This document shows, piece after piece, positions 1 through 11,951 of a DNA stretch of 64,000 bases. The position numbers were made by a program, and so were the translations under genes. Numbering within the stretch: the stretch's first letter is position 1; the number at the start of each line of letters is the position of its first letter. This DNA is from Prostheceraeus crozeri. Taxonomy: Eukaryota > Platyhelminthes > Polycladida > Euryleptidae. The stretch is from assembly GCA_907163375.1 (NCBI GenBank), contig CAJQUW010014307.1, positions 1 to 64,000 on the forward strand, read 5' to 3'. Under the pieces are notes generated by a model. It was not told the origin of the DNA. It did not search any database and saw only the letters and a list, made by a program, of their open reading frames with translations.

Positions 1-342
1 ATATATAATTTTCATAATAATTTTCTCAAAATCAAAAACCTTGCATCTGTGAATATCTTTATATTGATAGGAGTAAGTAATTATACGGTAAGTAGTGTGA
101 ATATACGGAAATCAGCCCAAATATTCCAAACATTGAAAATTTGAATTCTCACACCAAGAGCATAGTGCAAATGTATTTTCCTTCCGTCAAAAGTTGCATA
201 GTACGCAGAAAGTAAGCTATTAGAAATCAGGTGGACATGGCTTTCCTGGTTCTCTAATGTGTCAACCACAGAATTAAATATTTTGTTTATCTGCTTCGGT
301 TTGCTAGAAGTGTGATTAATACGAAATTGACGGAACATCGAG
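1..342. other. AT-rich spacer, no gene seen
   Basis: Short frames only, without recognisable domains. No repeat shared with the rest of the window was found here. Confidence 0.5.
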
Positions 343-575
343 GAACCTATTAGGTGGGCAAAAAGGAATTCCTAATACCTTACAGAGATAGGGGAAAAAG
401 TTGTGCGTCGCTTGCGGATTACTCTGAGTTCCAGCAAAGTGCTTCGATTACCAAAATTCTTTCAGATTCGAAGAATTCAGATCATTGCGCACAAGTTATC
501 TCCATAATGTTGGCCCTTCCGATCATTATTAAAAAAAGTAGCAGGCGTACGGAAATTAGTTCACCTGATGATTTC
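343..575 (+). repeat. Partial copy of the 30.9-31.9 kb palindrome family
   Basis: The plus strand matches the left arm of the palindrome at 30882-31886 in order: a GTGGGCAAA block, an AGAGATAGG block, a 'ttgcggattactctgagttc'-like block, then a block around 'gaagaattcagatcattgcg'. The outer terminus and second arm are not present. Short echoes of the terminus (CTAATTCTGTG) occur downstream near 788 and 869. Identity looks moderate, so this is an old copy. Confidence 0.7.
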
Positions 576-1182
576 ACCATCGTCTTCTCACCATTCCTTA
601 CTGCATAGTGCATACACTGAATCGAATGCTAGCTAGACAGCTATATGTGTTTTGGTGTGTGCGAAGTGATATCACAGTATGCACGCATCTCTCACTGGCT
701 CTGGTGTCCTCTGCTGACAACTTATTGTTTGCCATTTCCAATAGCAAGCGATACACGAATTATCCATTCGAGAAGGAGCAAGTTGTCTAATTCTGTGATG
801 TGCCATTTCGATATTAAGGTTGCATATAACTCTTCCTTTCTAGGAAACCGAAGCGCGCGCAGATGAATCTAATTCTGTGGTATCAACATTAAAATAGCTA
901 AATCATGCGAACTTTCTATCCAATTCTATGGTTGGTTGCTTCTACACTTGATTGATATGAAGATGAATCAAAACGAAGACATTTCGTTTTGAAAAAAGAT
1001 CCCACACAGCTATGGTACCAAAATATAGCGCAGTAACATATAGTGAAAGCTGAAAAACAACACTCTGCTACCAATGATGCTTGTATTTCTGGATATCACT
1101 TAACCACTGTCATCAATTTGCATTTTATTATTAATTTTGCTTCATGCAAACGATGATGAGGCTGTATCACACGCTGCGTATA
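576..1182. other. No gene seen
   Basis: Contains two echoes of the CTAATTCTGTG terminus of the palindrome family and otherwise no coding or repeat signal I can name. Confidence 0.45.
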
Positions 1183-1262
1183 TTATAATAATAATAATTG
1201 ATGTTTATTGAAGTGAAGGCCTCAATATTGATGATCGTGAGGCTAAGGCATGGAATTACAGG
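1183..1262 (-). repeat. ATT-rich tail resembling a LINE 3' end
   Basis: On the minus strand this reads as a short GC-containing stretch (gcctcacgatcatcaatatt) followed by 'aataaacatcaa' and a run of TTA triplets. A 3' end followed by a short-unit simple repeat is usual for CR1/L2-type LINE tails. No coding sequence is attached, so the family is a guess. Confidence 0.3.
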
Positions 1263-2258
1263 AAGGGAACATGAAATGCAAAAACAGATATGAATGACAT
1301 ACATGCATATCTGTATGTATTCATCATCAGAACGTCAAAATTGAGTTATGAGTGATTAATAAAGCATGATCATCTGAATAAACACATTTCTCCTGCTCCA
1401 TTTCCCCATATACATAATCTTCTTTAACAACCGCAAAAACTAATTCAATCAGTGCCTATCTCAGGGGCATCATTTTTTGGATAATTATATATGCTGACAT
1501 GAAGTTGACGTCAATAGGATCGACCGTTGCTGAGCAATCTGATATTTTACAGTGGTATGACATTTCAAAGATTTTAGCAGTTTGAGTAACAAATAGCGTT
1601 GGAATTCCACATGCATAACAGACACTTTCATATCACAAGAGAATGCCCATGTTATGAGAAAGCACTTGGAATATGTGTCAGACTTTTCCCGCTTTAAACA
1701 TGAAATTTCATTGGAGTTTAAACACAAATTGTAGGTTTGTAAAAGATCAAATATTTTTGATCCTCGAATTGTTAAGATAGCGATTTGATGCATTTATTGA
1801 AGAGTAAAAGATCAAATATTTTTGCGAATTTTTAAGGATTAAATAGCTGAAATTTGGTCAAATATTATCTTATTGTCAACATTTAAATGCAAAATACAAC
1901 TTTTAAGTTACTCTCTCCTCCGTTCCCAGCAGTTTCAGTTATAGTGACACAGTATCATAATACAGCGAGAAAGAATGACACATATCAACATCTTGCTATG
2001 CATCCCTCTGCGAACAGACCTTATGAGCGAATATCAGTTTCTAACAATAATAATAATATATTCAATACGGATGCAAAAACAGACTCAATTATCTCCCGAT
2101 ATGTTTAATGCCAAGTGAAGTATATTGAAATTAAAATAATATAGATCACCAGACGATTCGTGTCCAGGCCCATTGTCAATGGTAGAACACTTGATTATAT
2201 ACAACATACAATGGATACAAAGAATACAACATACAATGGGAAGTGCTCGAGCAATATA

Positions 2259-2261
<3 letters not shown>
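1263..2261. other. No gene seen
   Basis: Frames of up to about 100 codons occur but none has a recognisable domain. AT-rich spacer. Confidence 0.45.

Positions 2262-2289
<28 letters not shown>
2262..2289. repeat. (TA)n microsatellite
   Basis: About 14 uninterrupted AT dinucleotides, running into an AT-rich stretch of TAAATA-like words. Confidence 0.95.
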
Positions 2290-2292
<3 letters not shown>

Positions 2293-2926
2293 ATATAAAT
2301 AATATAAAATATTTAAAAAATAAATAATAAATATGTTTAAAAAAATCATTATATAATAAGACAATGTGATATTATGAATTGTATATAATAATTGTAGTAC
2401 TGTATTACTATATTGTAGGCTATATAATGTTTACGAAAAGTGTTGAGCTGGCATCAAGCGCTTATTTGCGGATTTATTATTACTATTATTTGAGGATTGA
2501 CTCATATTAAAAGAAACACCAGAATCGGAATTAATCCGGATTGAATGCCGGATGTTTAGCTAACTCCGGTGCACGAGTATGTATTACCGTAGTGTAACTC
2601 TAACCCGAGCTTCACTGCAAAATGATTGCCCAACACTGAATATGAGCTCAACATAATATGGAGATAATTCGTATTTTTGATGGTTTCAAATGCCGAAAAG
2701 TGAAAATCTCTGCGTGAAGAATTTTTTCGCGAAAACTATCCGAACAATTTGAGACCAAGAATCAATTGTTGATGATGCTACCACCTCTCTACTTCATCTG
2801 ACTATTGTTTCAAGCAACGAATTATCATGCCTCTGGAAATTGATTGATTACTCAGCAATTACGTATTCTCTCAACTTCAAATGCTACAATACCAGCAATA
2901 TGCTGAAAATAAATTCTCAAAAAAGT
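2290..2926. other. AT-rich spacer downstream of the MS4A-like gene
   Basis: No coding signal. It lies 3' of the minus-strand gene beyond its polyadenylation signal. Confidence 0.45.
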
Positions 2927-2932
2927 TTTATT
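2927..2932 (-). promoter_or_regulatory. Candidate poly(A) signal of the MS4A-like gene
   Basis: AATAAA on the minus strand, about 110 nt after the stop codon of the MS4A-like gene, in context GGAATAAAAC. Position and sequence suit a 3' end processing signal. AT-rich DNA makes chance matches likely. Confidence 0.45.
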
Positions 2933-3042
2933 CCGCGGTTGTTGGGCAGTTGCGGTATTTAAAGGAGTGAGATATGGCAAAAGCACCTAAATAGACACTC
3001 TTCGTTGTGATTTTCTGTGAATGCTTGTTAAAATGTTCGATT

Positions 3043-3792
3043 TTATTTGTCTAGTGGAATTTCAGAGTATGATGGAGGGGTGTCCTTTTCTTCATTTGGC
3101 GTTGGACGAAGAGCTTGGCGCTTCTGTTCAGAATTAACTAGAACCTGCGCAGTGGCTCCTTGTTGTTGTGGTAGATAGGAAACATGTGGCTGTGGTCCTT
3201 GTTGAATCACAACTTGCCCGCTGACACCGCCTGGTATCGCGACTGTTTCACGTGGCAGACAGCAATCGCACGATGATGCACATGTGAAGCCTGCGTGCAC
3301 TATTGTAACAATGAATTCAAATACGCAGCAGAAGATTATGATACCTAATTTTATTTTCTGGAAACTTGATGGGACAAAAAGCACTGTATTTAGAATAAAT
3401 TCAGATGAGGCAGTGCTCATGCCAGTTACAGCTGTTAAAGTTGCTATGATGTTCATCACCATACAGGCAACAGCAAGACATCTGTTGTTTTGTTGGTACG
3501 CCAGGAAACCAAGAACTCCAGGAATTATGAAGAAGATTCCACAGTAGATCCCAGACCCAAGGTACAAGTAACCTCCTTTGTTGCTCACCAGGAATCCCAT
3601 TGAACTTAAGATCACGCACAGACTTCCAACAATCATTTGTATGATTCCGAGAATCCTGTGTGAATTCCGATATGGCAAAGTAGCATGCCGAACACTGATT
3701 GGAACAGGTGTTTGAGGTGAAATTGTTTGTATGACGGTCTGTTGAGTTGGTTGGTTATCCATTCCATAAACCCTCACTGAGGTCGCAGCCAT
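3043..3792 (-). CDS. MS4A/CD20-like four-transmembrane protein
   Basis: Unbroken 249-aa frame and the only convincing host gene here. Four hydrophobic segments lie at about residues 47-69, 79-99, 104-126 and 148-170. The N-terminal tail is polar and Gln/Thr-rich. A short loop separates TM1 from TM2, and the TM3-TM4 loop (127-147) is longer. The Cys-rich CASSCDCC lies at 171-178, just after TM4. The C-terminal tail is Pro/Gln-rich and ends in PPSYSEIPLDK, whose PPSY (239-242) is a PPxY motif of the type that binds WW domains. The size, four-pass plan and 'YxGSGIYCGIFFIIPG'-style TM2 fit MS4A proteins, which act in plasma or organelle membranes. I chose ATG 3792; a TTG three codons upstream is less likely. 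MS4A genes usually have several exons, so the single open exon is unusual and could mean a retrocopy or a family-specific gene structure. Function beyond the family is unknown. Confidence 0.8.
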   Translation of the reverse strand: MAATSVRVYGMDNQPTQQTVIQTISPQTPVPISVRHATLPYRNSHRILGIIQMIVGSLCVILSSMGFLVSNKGGYLYLGSGIYCGIFFIIPGVLGFLAYQQNNRCLAVACMVMNIIATLTAVTGMSTASSEFILNTVLFVPSSFQKIKLGIIIFCCVFEFIVTIVHAGFTCASSCDCCLPRETVAIPGGVSGQVVIQQGPQPHVSYLPQQQGATAQVLVNSEQKRQALRPTPNEEKDTPPSYSEIPLDK

Positions 3793-5125
3793 TTTATTCA
3801 ACTGAATTTATGCCTGTTTTTGGTGCTGAACAGTAGCGATGTTAAGGCACAGAGATTTTCAACTGCATGAATTCACCATTTCAAGCATTTATAATGATTG
3901 ATCCAATAGATAGTGCGTCACGGTGTTCACAATCAAATGAACCGCTTACACGCCTCCTTCTGCATCTGTAAGCAAAAGTGCCCTGGAAAAAATGCGAGAA
4001 ATGTTGATTTCCATGAGTGATAATGCATGATGATGCTTGCGTAACTGTTGCTCCAACGATGAATAATAGGATAATAAGTAGAAATGAATAATAGGAACAT
4101 AAATAGGATGCAATGCTTCTAATTATTATGGAAACCAAAACCATCCGGTTTTGAAATGTTAAATTTCTTAGCAACTATTACATACGTTCTAATATTCTGC
4201 TATTAACGCATCAGACAATGAAATTATCATTTCTATTCTAAGAATTTCACCCGCCGTCACGTGCTTCAGAAAAATGTCAGTGAGCTTCGACAAGGCTTCA
4301 ACTTAGGAGAGTAATTTCGATGTAACTTACTCCTGCACTACCACGCAGCAATTATATCTCGCGTTTTTTGTTCTCCATCTTCTCTTGTTTTCAGGTCGTT
4401 GGTCTGCTTGAGTCAATACTGAATCAATTGGTCTACTGAATCTCGCGTATGTACATGCAGGCTGGTTTATACCTCTCACTAGTCATGAAGGAAGAGAACT
4501 GTAGATAATAGTCATCATTGACTTCGTCTGGCAAATCTAGTGGGACCTAATTACACCTTCTCCGACATAAAATTACATCCCGTCTGCAGCCGCAATCTTC
4601 AACCTGAGAGAGTCTGTGAATGAATCTAAAGCCTGCGACTTTCACGGGTCCCAAAATGTAGCTTCTATGGCGCGTCTTGTTGAGCATGAGAAAAATGACT
4701 TGTCAGCTGGAAGTCAATTCAGATAACCTGAGTATCACATGCACAGAATTGGACAGTCGTAGACAGAATTAGTTCTCTTGGTCAAACCACGAGTTGGTTG
4801 CACGGACGTAAAATTTCAAATCAGTTTTTGACGAATTATGCCGGTGATCATGATATAATATATAGTCTAAAGTTCAGACGTATGCTAGCTAAAGAGCTGA
4901 AATGTGTCTGCAAGGGTAGCCTAAAAACTATTATATAGGTTTCAATGATGCCCCTATTTTATGAACTGTGTGCTTCAATGTATTTTGTACATGAAAATGT
5001 CAATATTAAGTTGAAAAAACGTTTGTGATGCTAGAAGATTTCACGTTAGTCAATGTATCTGAAAGACAACTTTCTGTCAAAGTTAATTATGACTCTTTAG
5101 AAAATATTAAATTTCTGTATTAGAA
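3793..5125. other. Upstream flank of the MS4A-like gene; no confident gene
   Basis: A minus-strand frame near 3881-4174 has a hydrophobic start and three cysteines but no recognisable family. No clear TATA box or splice structure could be tied to the MS4A-like gene. The rest is AT-rich spacer. Confidence 0.4.
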
Positions 5126-6414
5126 TGTCGCGAGCGTTACCTAAAATATAGAATAAGTTTTTTCCCCCGGAGACAGGAATGATTAGCCAGTTTATGCTGC
5201 CAAAGATTATCGACTTTCCATTAATGCTAATCAGTATGATAATCAACAAAGTTATTCTAAGTCTACTTCTTGGTAGATAATCAATTTAATATCTGTCGCG
5301 AGCGTTACTATGACATACATTTAGTGAATTTAATCTCGATCTCGAAAATGAATATTTTTCAAATACCGAGATCTCGAGAACTCTATTCGATATTACAAAT
5401 AGGCCTATATCAGATTGTGCCAATTACTCAGAAAGTGTAATTAATTACAGGCAACTGCAATTTGCTGTACAGTAGTCTAATTGCTGGCCTAATTGCAATT
5501 ATCTAGTTTTATTTGTTATTGAAAATAAGACAGTAATACCAATTTGGACTATATTTGGCATTCATTGATTCGCCCAATCCTTTATTTACGCTGTTTTACC
5601 TACAACACAGACACAATTAATTCATGTACAGACATTAATTCAGGCCAGAGCGAGTAGGCGTAAGTACAAGGACAAAAGCGCGGGGGTAAGTATATGTACA
5701 AGGACTAAAGAAGTTCCCATTATTCCTGTTCCTAAGTCAGGAGAAAGACTCTTTGAGGTAACGGAAGTTTCTTCCTCAAGTGACAAAAGCTTGTTCATGA
5801 TTCTATTGCTAAAGCTACCCAAGATATCGTACTCTCCGATGTTGACGTTCATCTTACATTATGCTTAACTTCTGTGTTATGATTCCGTTACAAATAAAAT
5901 TTTTGGTGTGCTGTTTCTAAGCTAATCGTTCAATGTTGTAATCTTCAGTGTTATTATCTTCTGTGATGACAAATTTAATGGTAAACTTTATGTTATCCGG
6001 AATTTTATCAGACAATGTCGCGAGCGTTACTATGGCATGTCGCGACGTTACCGTCAAGATTGATTGAAATCTCGCAATCGGTGCATTCAGTAATCTATTC
6101 AAACATGAAGAAATCGTCAGCTATTCATCATTTATCCATCATTAAGGTTTTGAGACAACAGCTTCTGTAGTTTAGATAAAATATCCACGCAACCTAAAAA
6201 ATCTATAATGAGATATTTATCTCTGTCGCGAGCGTTACCATATTAAATGATCTCTGTACACAAACTAGAGATAGTGTGAAATCGATACTTTGCATGCATT
6301 AGGTCGATATCGTGTTAAATCAAACTGCATCTTCAGAATATTCAAAAAGAATATCGTATCAAAGAGAATGTTGGTTTTCGATCAAGTTTTGCTATCAAAT
6401 GTAGCGGGCGTTGC
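5126..6414 (+). repeat. Dispersed 15-bp motif TGTCGCGAGCGTTAC
   Basis: Exact copies start at 5126, 5294, 6016 and 6224, with variants at 6038 (TGTCGCGACGTTAC) and about 6400 (TGTAGCGGGCGTTGC). Gaps are about 168, 722, 22, 186 and 176 bp. Several gaps are near 170-190 bp and one is near four times that, so this may be a decayed satellite with only the GC-rich core conserved. The sequence between copies is not obviously alike. The motif is CpG-rich in AT-rich DNA. All copies are on the same strand. Confidence 0.7.
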
Positions 6415-7679
6415 CGTGGTTTGGCCCGTCTCTTCTTCGGTTTGACAAAGCAAGACAAAGCTTCTGTTGGCAAAGTGATACGCTCAAACACTTTAATTCT
6501 CTGATCACATGATTGCGGCTGATGCAAATGCAGTATTACGTACGTACTTTTATGACTCTTGTTTTAAGAACAATAGCAATCAAGCCAGGCGACCTCGGAG
6601 AATCGATTAACGAATTTCTCCCAACAGGCAGGTTCTTTTCGTCATTTCTGTTGTGTTTGAAGCAAGAAACCCAGATTTAGGAAGCACGAGAATGTATACA
6701 ATGCATTTTGAAAGAATAACTCACGCTTAGAGAATATACTCAACCACTTTCAACCGGAGTATAAATGCAACTATGTCATTTAAGTGTTTTAAAGCAAATT
6801 TCATTGCCTTTATTTCTTTTTCAACCTTCTTTACCATTTGTTTTTAATTGAACAATCTATTGAATGTGTCGTCATCCTCAAATGCCCTACCGTGTATGAT
6901 AATCCATCCAACAACTCCAGCAGCAATAAAACAGAAATGCAGATCAATACAATTGTATTCATCTTGAAAACAAAGATTAAAAGCTAAATTTATCGAATTA
7001 CAACCATAATCAAACAAAGTTGACATATATTCTTCCGAAGAGGAACCATACAAGCTTTATACAAGAGCTTCTGTATGACATAATAAGCTGATAAGGATGC
7101 AGTCATGCGTTAATAAACATGTGCATGTAGGCTATTGTCAATAGTGAAAACTAAAACAATTGACTTGCAATTCATGTGTCATATTATACTGATCCTACAC
7201 CAAACCGTTTGCGATTATAGACATGTCTTTTCACATGCATACAGCAGCCATAACATGTCCACGCGGAGATTGTACAACCGCTACATTTTAGCATGTACAT
7301 TGTTCTGAACGCCAGATTCCACCTTAATAATTGAAACCAAATGCAAGCACATTTAATTGGTCGGAATAGTTACAAAATTAAAACAAATATCACATCAAAC
7401 ACGTGCTTCTACTTTTCGATGTGTTTTCAACTCAATGTTTCTGTTTTTCAAGTAAATTTACTAATATTCTGTAGAATAGAATGCGAATATTTCATAATCA
7501 CAATAGAAATCATTGTCAAGAATAGTGACAGACCTGATACATAGAAAGAACTGTAAAATTCAAAACATAATACAATGCATGTACAGGTGGTTGTGTCATG
7601 CAAGCAAAATCACAGTTGCACTAAAGACAGAAGTCAACATACATGTATTGTGAATGAACGTTTTATGATTATAAGCTAC
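6415..7679. other. No gene seen
   Basis: Only short frames without domains. No repeat shared with the rest of the window noticed. Confidence 0.4.
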
Positions 7680-9250
7680 AAAATGAAGTTACCGGTAGCG
7701 ATCACAAAGAACTTCGTCGACGCGCAGAAGGACAATGCGGCTGAATAAATCTGTTAGGTCGATAAGAAGATTTCTTAAGACACAAATCGTGACGGGGATG
7801 TAATGCATCAGTGTGAATCGTTCGCAGAAGATTCAGAGAGGCATTTTCACGTCTCTTGCGAATGTCCGGGAAACTTCCGCACAAGCAGTGTGAATCTCCA
7901 CAGACAGTAAAGTGAGCTCGTCGTTGTAACTTTTCCAGCACTTCTTGATTCTTTGAAAGCATCATTAGCGGGGAGCAGTATTCCATTACCGAAAGAACAA
8001 GACCCTAGTATATTTTAATCAAAGAGGACTTATCTAAGAACGGTTTTAGGACACACAATGCATACAATCGACGAGATGCAGATTTGTAAACAAAATTCAG
8101 ATGCTTCTCCCACTTGAGATAAGCCGAGAAATGCGCTCCAAGCAGTTTTAAATCACTAACTGAGAGTATCTGAGGAATGGACGGTGATGTGTGATTAATG
8201 GACTTTGGTGTCCATATGAGCTTGCATCATAGAGTAAGTATATTAGGTAGAGTGGTAACTCCGCATTTATTAAAGTATATTAATGTATATACTATTTCGA
8301 TTTTATTAAATGAACTCGAGGTGAATACAGTTGGGTATTGCTGCCAAATGTAAGATATGCAAATTTTTGCAGTTTTGAAGAAATTACCACGGAATTGAGG
8401 GATCATGATAGCATGGATAGCATGAAGGAATGATCGTATCTTACAGATCCTGTTTGTCATGACAGCCTTGGAGAGGTAATGTTTGTTAAATTAACAATTC
8501 GATGGGTTCCTATTACTTTTATACTCAACCTCAAGAGTGTATTTTCCTAAGCGTGATCACATCACAAGCAACCTGTCAATAACAGAGCAAAATAACTTAA
8601 TCAAAGACAATGATTTCAATGAACTTTAAAAGATGTAAATGGGTCCACATCAGTATTCAGATTCAAGAAATGAAACATAAATTTAGTGAATCATGAAATC
8701 ATGCCGATGAAAATTGAATTAAAAACTTGAAATTTTAGCCAAGAAAGCACGAATAATATCGCGACTTTTGCATGAAGACTTCCATAATAAAACGGATCAT
8801 AATATCAGTTTAATTTCCGCTCAGTTAGGATGCTTATTAGCAAATATGCATTCCTTTTGATATCCAACTTGTTTCATATTACTTATAACGCGGCTTCATC
8901 TCGATAGTATGTAAATTGGCAAAATTTTGACTTTTCTAAAACTTCTCAAATATTTTTTTGAACCGCAGGAACGTAATCTCTGCAAAAAACTGAATCTTTT
9001 GTTATAAAAATTTTTACTGTATACAAATACCTCTTTGAGTTGACACGCTACCTATATATACTTACTTTATGACTTGCATTTTACCAAATTCAACATCAAA
9101 CTATTCAAAACTGCCCATTCGACTATATTTCTATGCTTGCTGATGCAAGTGTTAGCATAATACTTTTGAATAGGATTTATAAACGTACAGTCATCGACGT
9201 ATTTTACAATATTATTCAAATCAAGATTGGACAATTTATTTATATTGATA
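7680..9250 (-). mobile_element. CR1/Jockey-like LINE fragment, split by a MITE
   Basis: On the minus strand, 9250 to 9079 encodes a reverse transcriptase stretch with the catalytic box KYVDDCTF, followed by WAVLNSLMLNLVKCK. After the inserted MITE (8227-9072) the same protein resumes with LIWTPKS, DLKLLGAHFSAYLKWEKHL, SASRRLYALCVLKPFL and VMEYCSPLMMLSKNQEVLEK, ending near 7680. This order (YxDD, W..LN.L.LN..KC, LG..FS..LKW, then the C-terminal EYCSP block) is that of CR1/Jockey-type RT and its tail. One in-frame stop lies before GLVLSVMEYC. The 5' part, including the endonuclease, is absent. It is a dead fragment. Confidence 0.85.
8227..9072. mobile_element. 846-bp non-autonomous DNA transposon (MITE) in a LINE
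   Basis: Terminal inverted repeats TCATAGAGTAAGTATA / TATACTTACTTTATGA bound the element. The 6-bp direct duplication CTTGCA flanks it at 8221-8226 and 9073-9078. The host LINE reading frame resumes on each side, which independently confirms the borders. No transposase is encoded. A diverged second copy lies at 10551-11380. A 6-bp duplication does not settle the superfamily. Confidence 0.85.
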
Positions 9251-9826
9251 TTCCTTCATATTAGTGCTCAGTTCGTACTCAATAAGCATTTTAGTACTCT
9301 TCCATCCAGTGCTCAGATGGGCACCTAAATGGGACCTTACGATTAGTAGTGATACTGACTTAATTCGTATTTCAATAGTCTGTGCAATTTCTTGGAAACG
9401 AGAGTCAATGTATTCGATATTTGACCAACCAAATCTTCACGATAAAATGAGCAAAAAAGAGGCTTATTCCATTTATTCGTTATCTCATCATTGACAAACC
9501 ACTTGAAAGGAACCATTCCAAAACTGCTGGACGACAGAATTGACTTATGCTTGTTCCAGCAGTGATTTTGCAATCCTTCTATCAGCCTTTGCCAACTTGA
9601 TCCGCTTGTTCCTAAAAACAGCAGTTCAAAATTTTATTTCACCACTTTTCAAAAAATTGATATTTTCAGTGTCATTGCTGGAAATTGATGTCAGACGACT
9701 TTGATAAACTATGTGTTTTGGTCAGTTATCGCATGAAAACGGATCAAGACATTGTTGGGAATGTGTTTGATTGCATGGGGATAGTTCAGCGGTGCTGAAT
9801 GCAACTAAAATAGAGATGTTAAAAAG
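9251..9826. other. No confident gene; upstream LINE sequence possible at the left edge
   Basis: The LINE reading fades out just upstream of the YVDD box. Nothing else is recognisable. Confidence 0.4.
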
Positions 9827-9828
9827 TA

Positions 9829-10502
9829 CACTGTAAATTGCTGGATGAGAAAATTTCATACAAATTGATGCCAAATTCACATACAATTAGCAATTGATGC
9901 GATATTGACTTCCTTTCGTATGCATTGTAAACCGTTGAAATTTATTTGACAGTTGTTAGCTATTATTAGTTATTAATAAGCTTATTAGTTAATTGACAGA
10001 CATTTATCCAACAAAATCTATTTTGTCGGTCATTGTTAGTTCTTGTAGGATTATTGCCGCTGAACACCTACAATATCTGACAAAAATCGACAAAATGAAT
10101 AGCAATGAATTATAGCTTAAATTTTATCAAAAATGTAGGTAATTAATTAAATTATGTCAAAATAAATCATGGTTTTGCCACACAAAAAAACAGATTGTCC
10201 AAAAGTCAAGCAATCACTAATCGAAAAAAATCAATCAATATTCAGCAGTTTTTGTTTAGTTAATTTGCATACAAAGCATTTGTTTCGCTGTCGGTGGAGA
10301 ACCTACAAATTCGTCGGATATCGCAGGATATTGGAGGTGACAATCGTTGGTTGATTTTGTCAGTAATTTTGTAGGATAATTGTCGGTCTACGGTTTACAG
10401 TGTGTGTTAGGCATTAATGACACGAGCAGCTCCTTCTGCTATTGACTGATTAAAAACAACATCCATCCTTCGTATGTGTTTGGTAGTGAGCGGTTTACAG
10501 TG
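9829..10502. mobile_element. CACTGTAAA-ended MITE(s), probably nested
   Basis: TA followed by CACTGTAAATTG opens at 9827-9840. An internal CATTGTAAACCG starts at 9923. Inverted counterparts CGGTTTACAGTG end at 10402 and 10502. The simplest reading is two related MITEs, one inside the other, or one with a duplicated end. The same terminal motif and TA duplication bound the clear element at 19084-19356. The interior is AT-rich with TTTGTCGG/CCGACAA-like words and no coding capacity. Exact borders are uncertain. Confidence 0.5.
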
Positions 10503-10550
10503 CACAACATCTTAGGTATAGTCTATGCCATAGTGAGTTTTGGGCTGGGT

Positions 10551-11380
10551 CCATAGAGTTAGTAGATAAGGTAGAGTAGCAACTCAACATTTATTAAATC
10601 CCCAATGTGTATACGGTTTCGATTTTATTAGATGAACTTGAGTTGAGACACAGCACCACCTGTGAGAGATGCAAATTTTTGCACTTCTGGAGAAATGTAC
10701 ATGAATTTGACGGATTATGATAGCAATACAGAAGAAAAGAAAAGTAATTTACAAATCCTCCATATCATGACAGCCTTGGAGAGGTAACATGGTCTGATAA
10801 ATTAGCAATTCGATTGGTTACCGTTATTTTAAACCCCAGCCTTATTATAATAAGATTACTTTCTTAAGCGTGATCACATCGCAAACTACCTGACGCTGAA
10901 AGAGCAAGACATCATAATCAAAGAAAATGATCATAATTACCTTTAAAATATGTAAATGGCTCCACATTACTATTCAGATTGAAGAAATGACGCCGTGTGA
11001 ATCATAAAATCAGGCCGCAGAAAATTGAATTAAAAGCATGACATCCAAACCAAGAAGCTCTCAATGAAATCTCAACTGTTCCTTGAAGACATGCATTATA
11101 CTGCAGTTCATGAAATTTCCTCGATCATCAGCTTAATTTCCGCTTAATCAATGTTCATTCCTTTTGATATCCAACTTCATACTACTTCCAAAGTAGCTTC
11201 ATCTTGGTATATAAACACAGGAATAATTTCCAAAAATGTAGCTTTCTAAAAACTGCTAAAATAATTTTTTAGACTGCAAGAACATACTCTCCGCAAAAAC
11301 TGAATCTTCTGATGTAATTTTTTTTACTACAGATACGTTTTAAGTCGACACTCAACAGGCCCTATATCCTCACTCTATGA
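10551..11380. mobile_element. Second copy of the 846-bp MITE
   Basis: It is collinear with 8227-9072, sharing blocks such as TTCGATTTTATTA.ATGAAC, AAGCGTGATCACATC and the closing ACTCTATGA, and has ends CCATAGAGT / ACTCTATGA. It looks roughly three-quarters identical by eye. No target duplication is evident, so this copy is probably older or eroded at its ends. Confidence 0.75.
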
Positions 11381-11657
11381 TATGTATTAACATGCCTTTG
11401 ATTCCGTCCATAATTTTTGATATTTTGCCAAAATTTCCGCATAAATCTCCTTATCAATTGCTATTTACATCACGAAGCCATAGCGGGATTTGTGCTGAAA
11501 GAAAATTTGTGAGTATAAAAAATGGAGAATGATAACAAACGTGAGTACAAATAAAAGATTGATTTGTGCAAGGAATACAACTTAGTTTCCTACAGTGTGC
11601 ATGCAATGTGGAATATTTTCCTTCAAAAGTAACCCACTGGAAAATGTTCCGCTGTTT

Positions 11658-11951
11658 CAACGGATGTTTTAACGGTGGCTGTCGACGTTGGATTATAGGT
11701 GAACTTGCACCGGGGTGCATACGTTGTTTCATCGGCATGACATTCATCGATTATCCAACGGATGCTTTAGCGGTGGCTGTCTACGTTGGATTATAGGTGA
11801 ACTTGCAACGGGGTACATACGTTGTTTCATCGGCATGACATTCACCGATTATCCAACGGATGCTTTAGCGGTGGCTGTCGACGTTGGATTATACGTGAAC
11901 TTGCACCGGGGTGCATACGTTGTTTCAACGGCATGACATTTAACAATACTC
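11658..11951 (+). repeat. 98-bp tandem repeat in the left arm
   Basis: Three units start at 11658, 11756 and 11854, each opening CAACGGATG, followed by short 26-bp units (CAACGGCATGAAACTCAACG). The right arm keeps about one 98-bp unit but several 26-bp units near 15400-15500, so copy number has changed independently in the two arms. Confidence 0.85.

Noticed and set aside
3881-4174. Small secreted Cys-containing protein on the minus strand
   Set aside because: The hydrophobic start and three cysteines are suggestive, but there is no known antimicrobial or toxin pattern, the first ATG is internal, and AT-rich DNA often yields hydrophobic frames.
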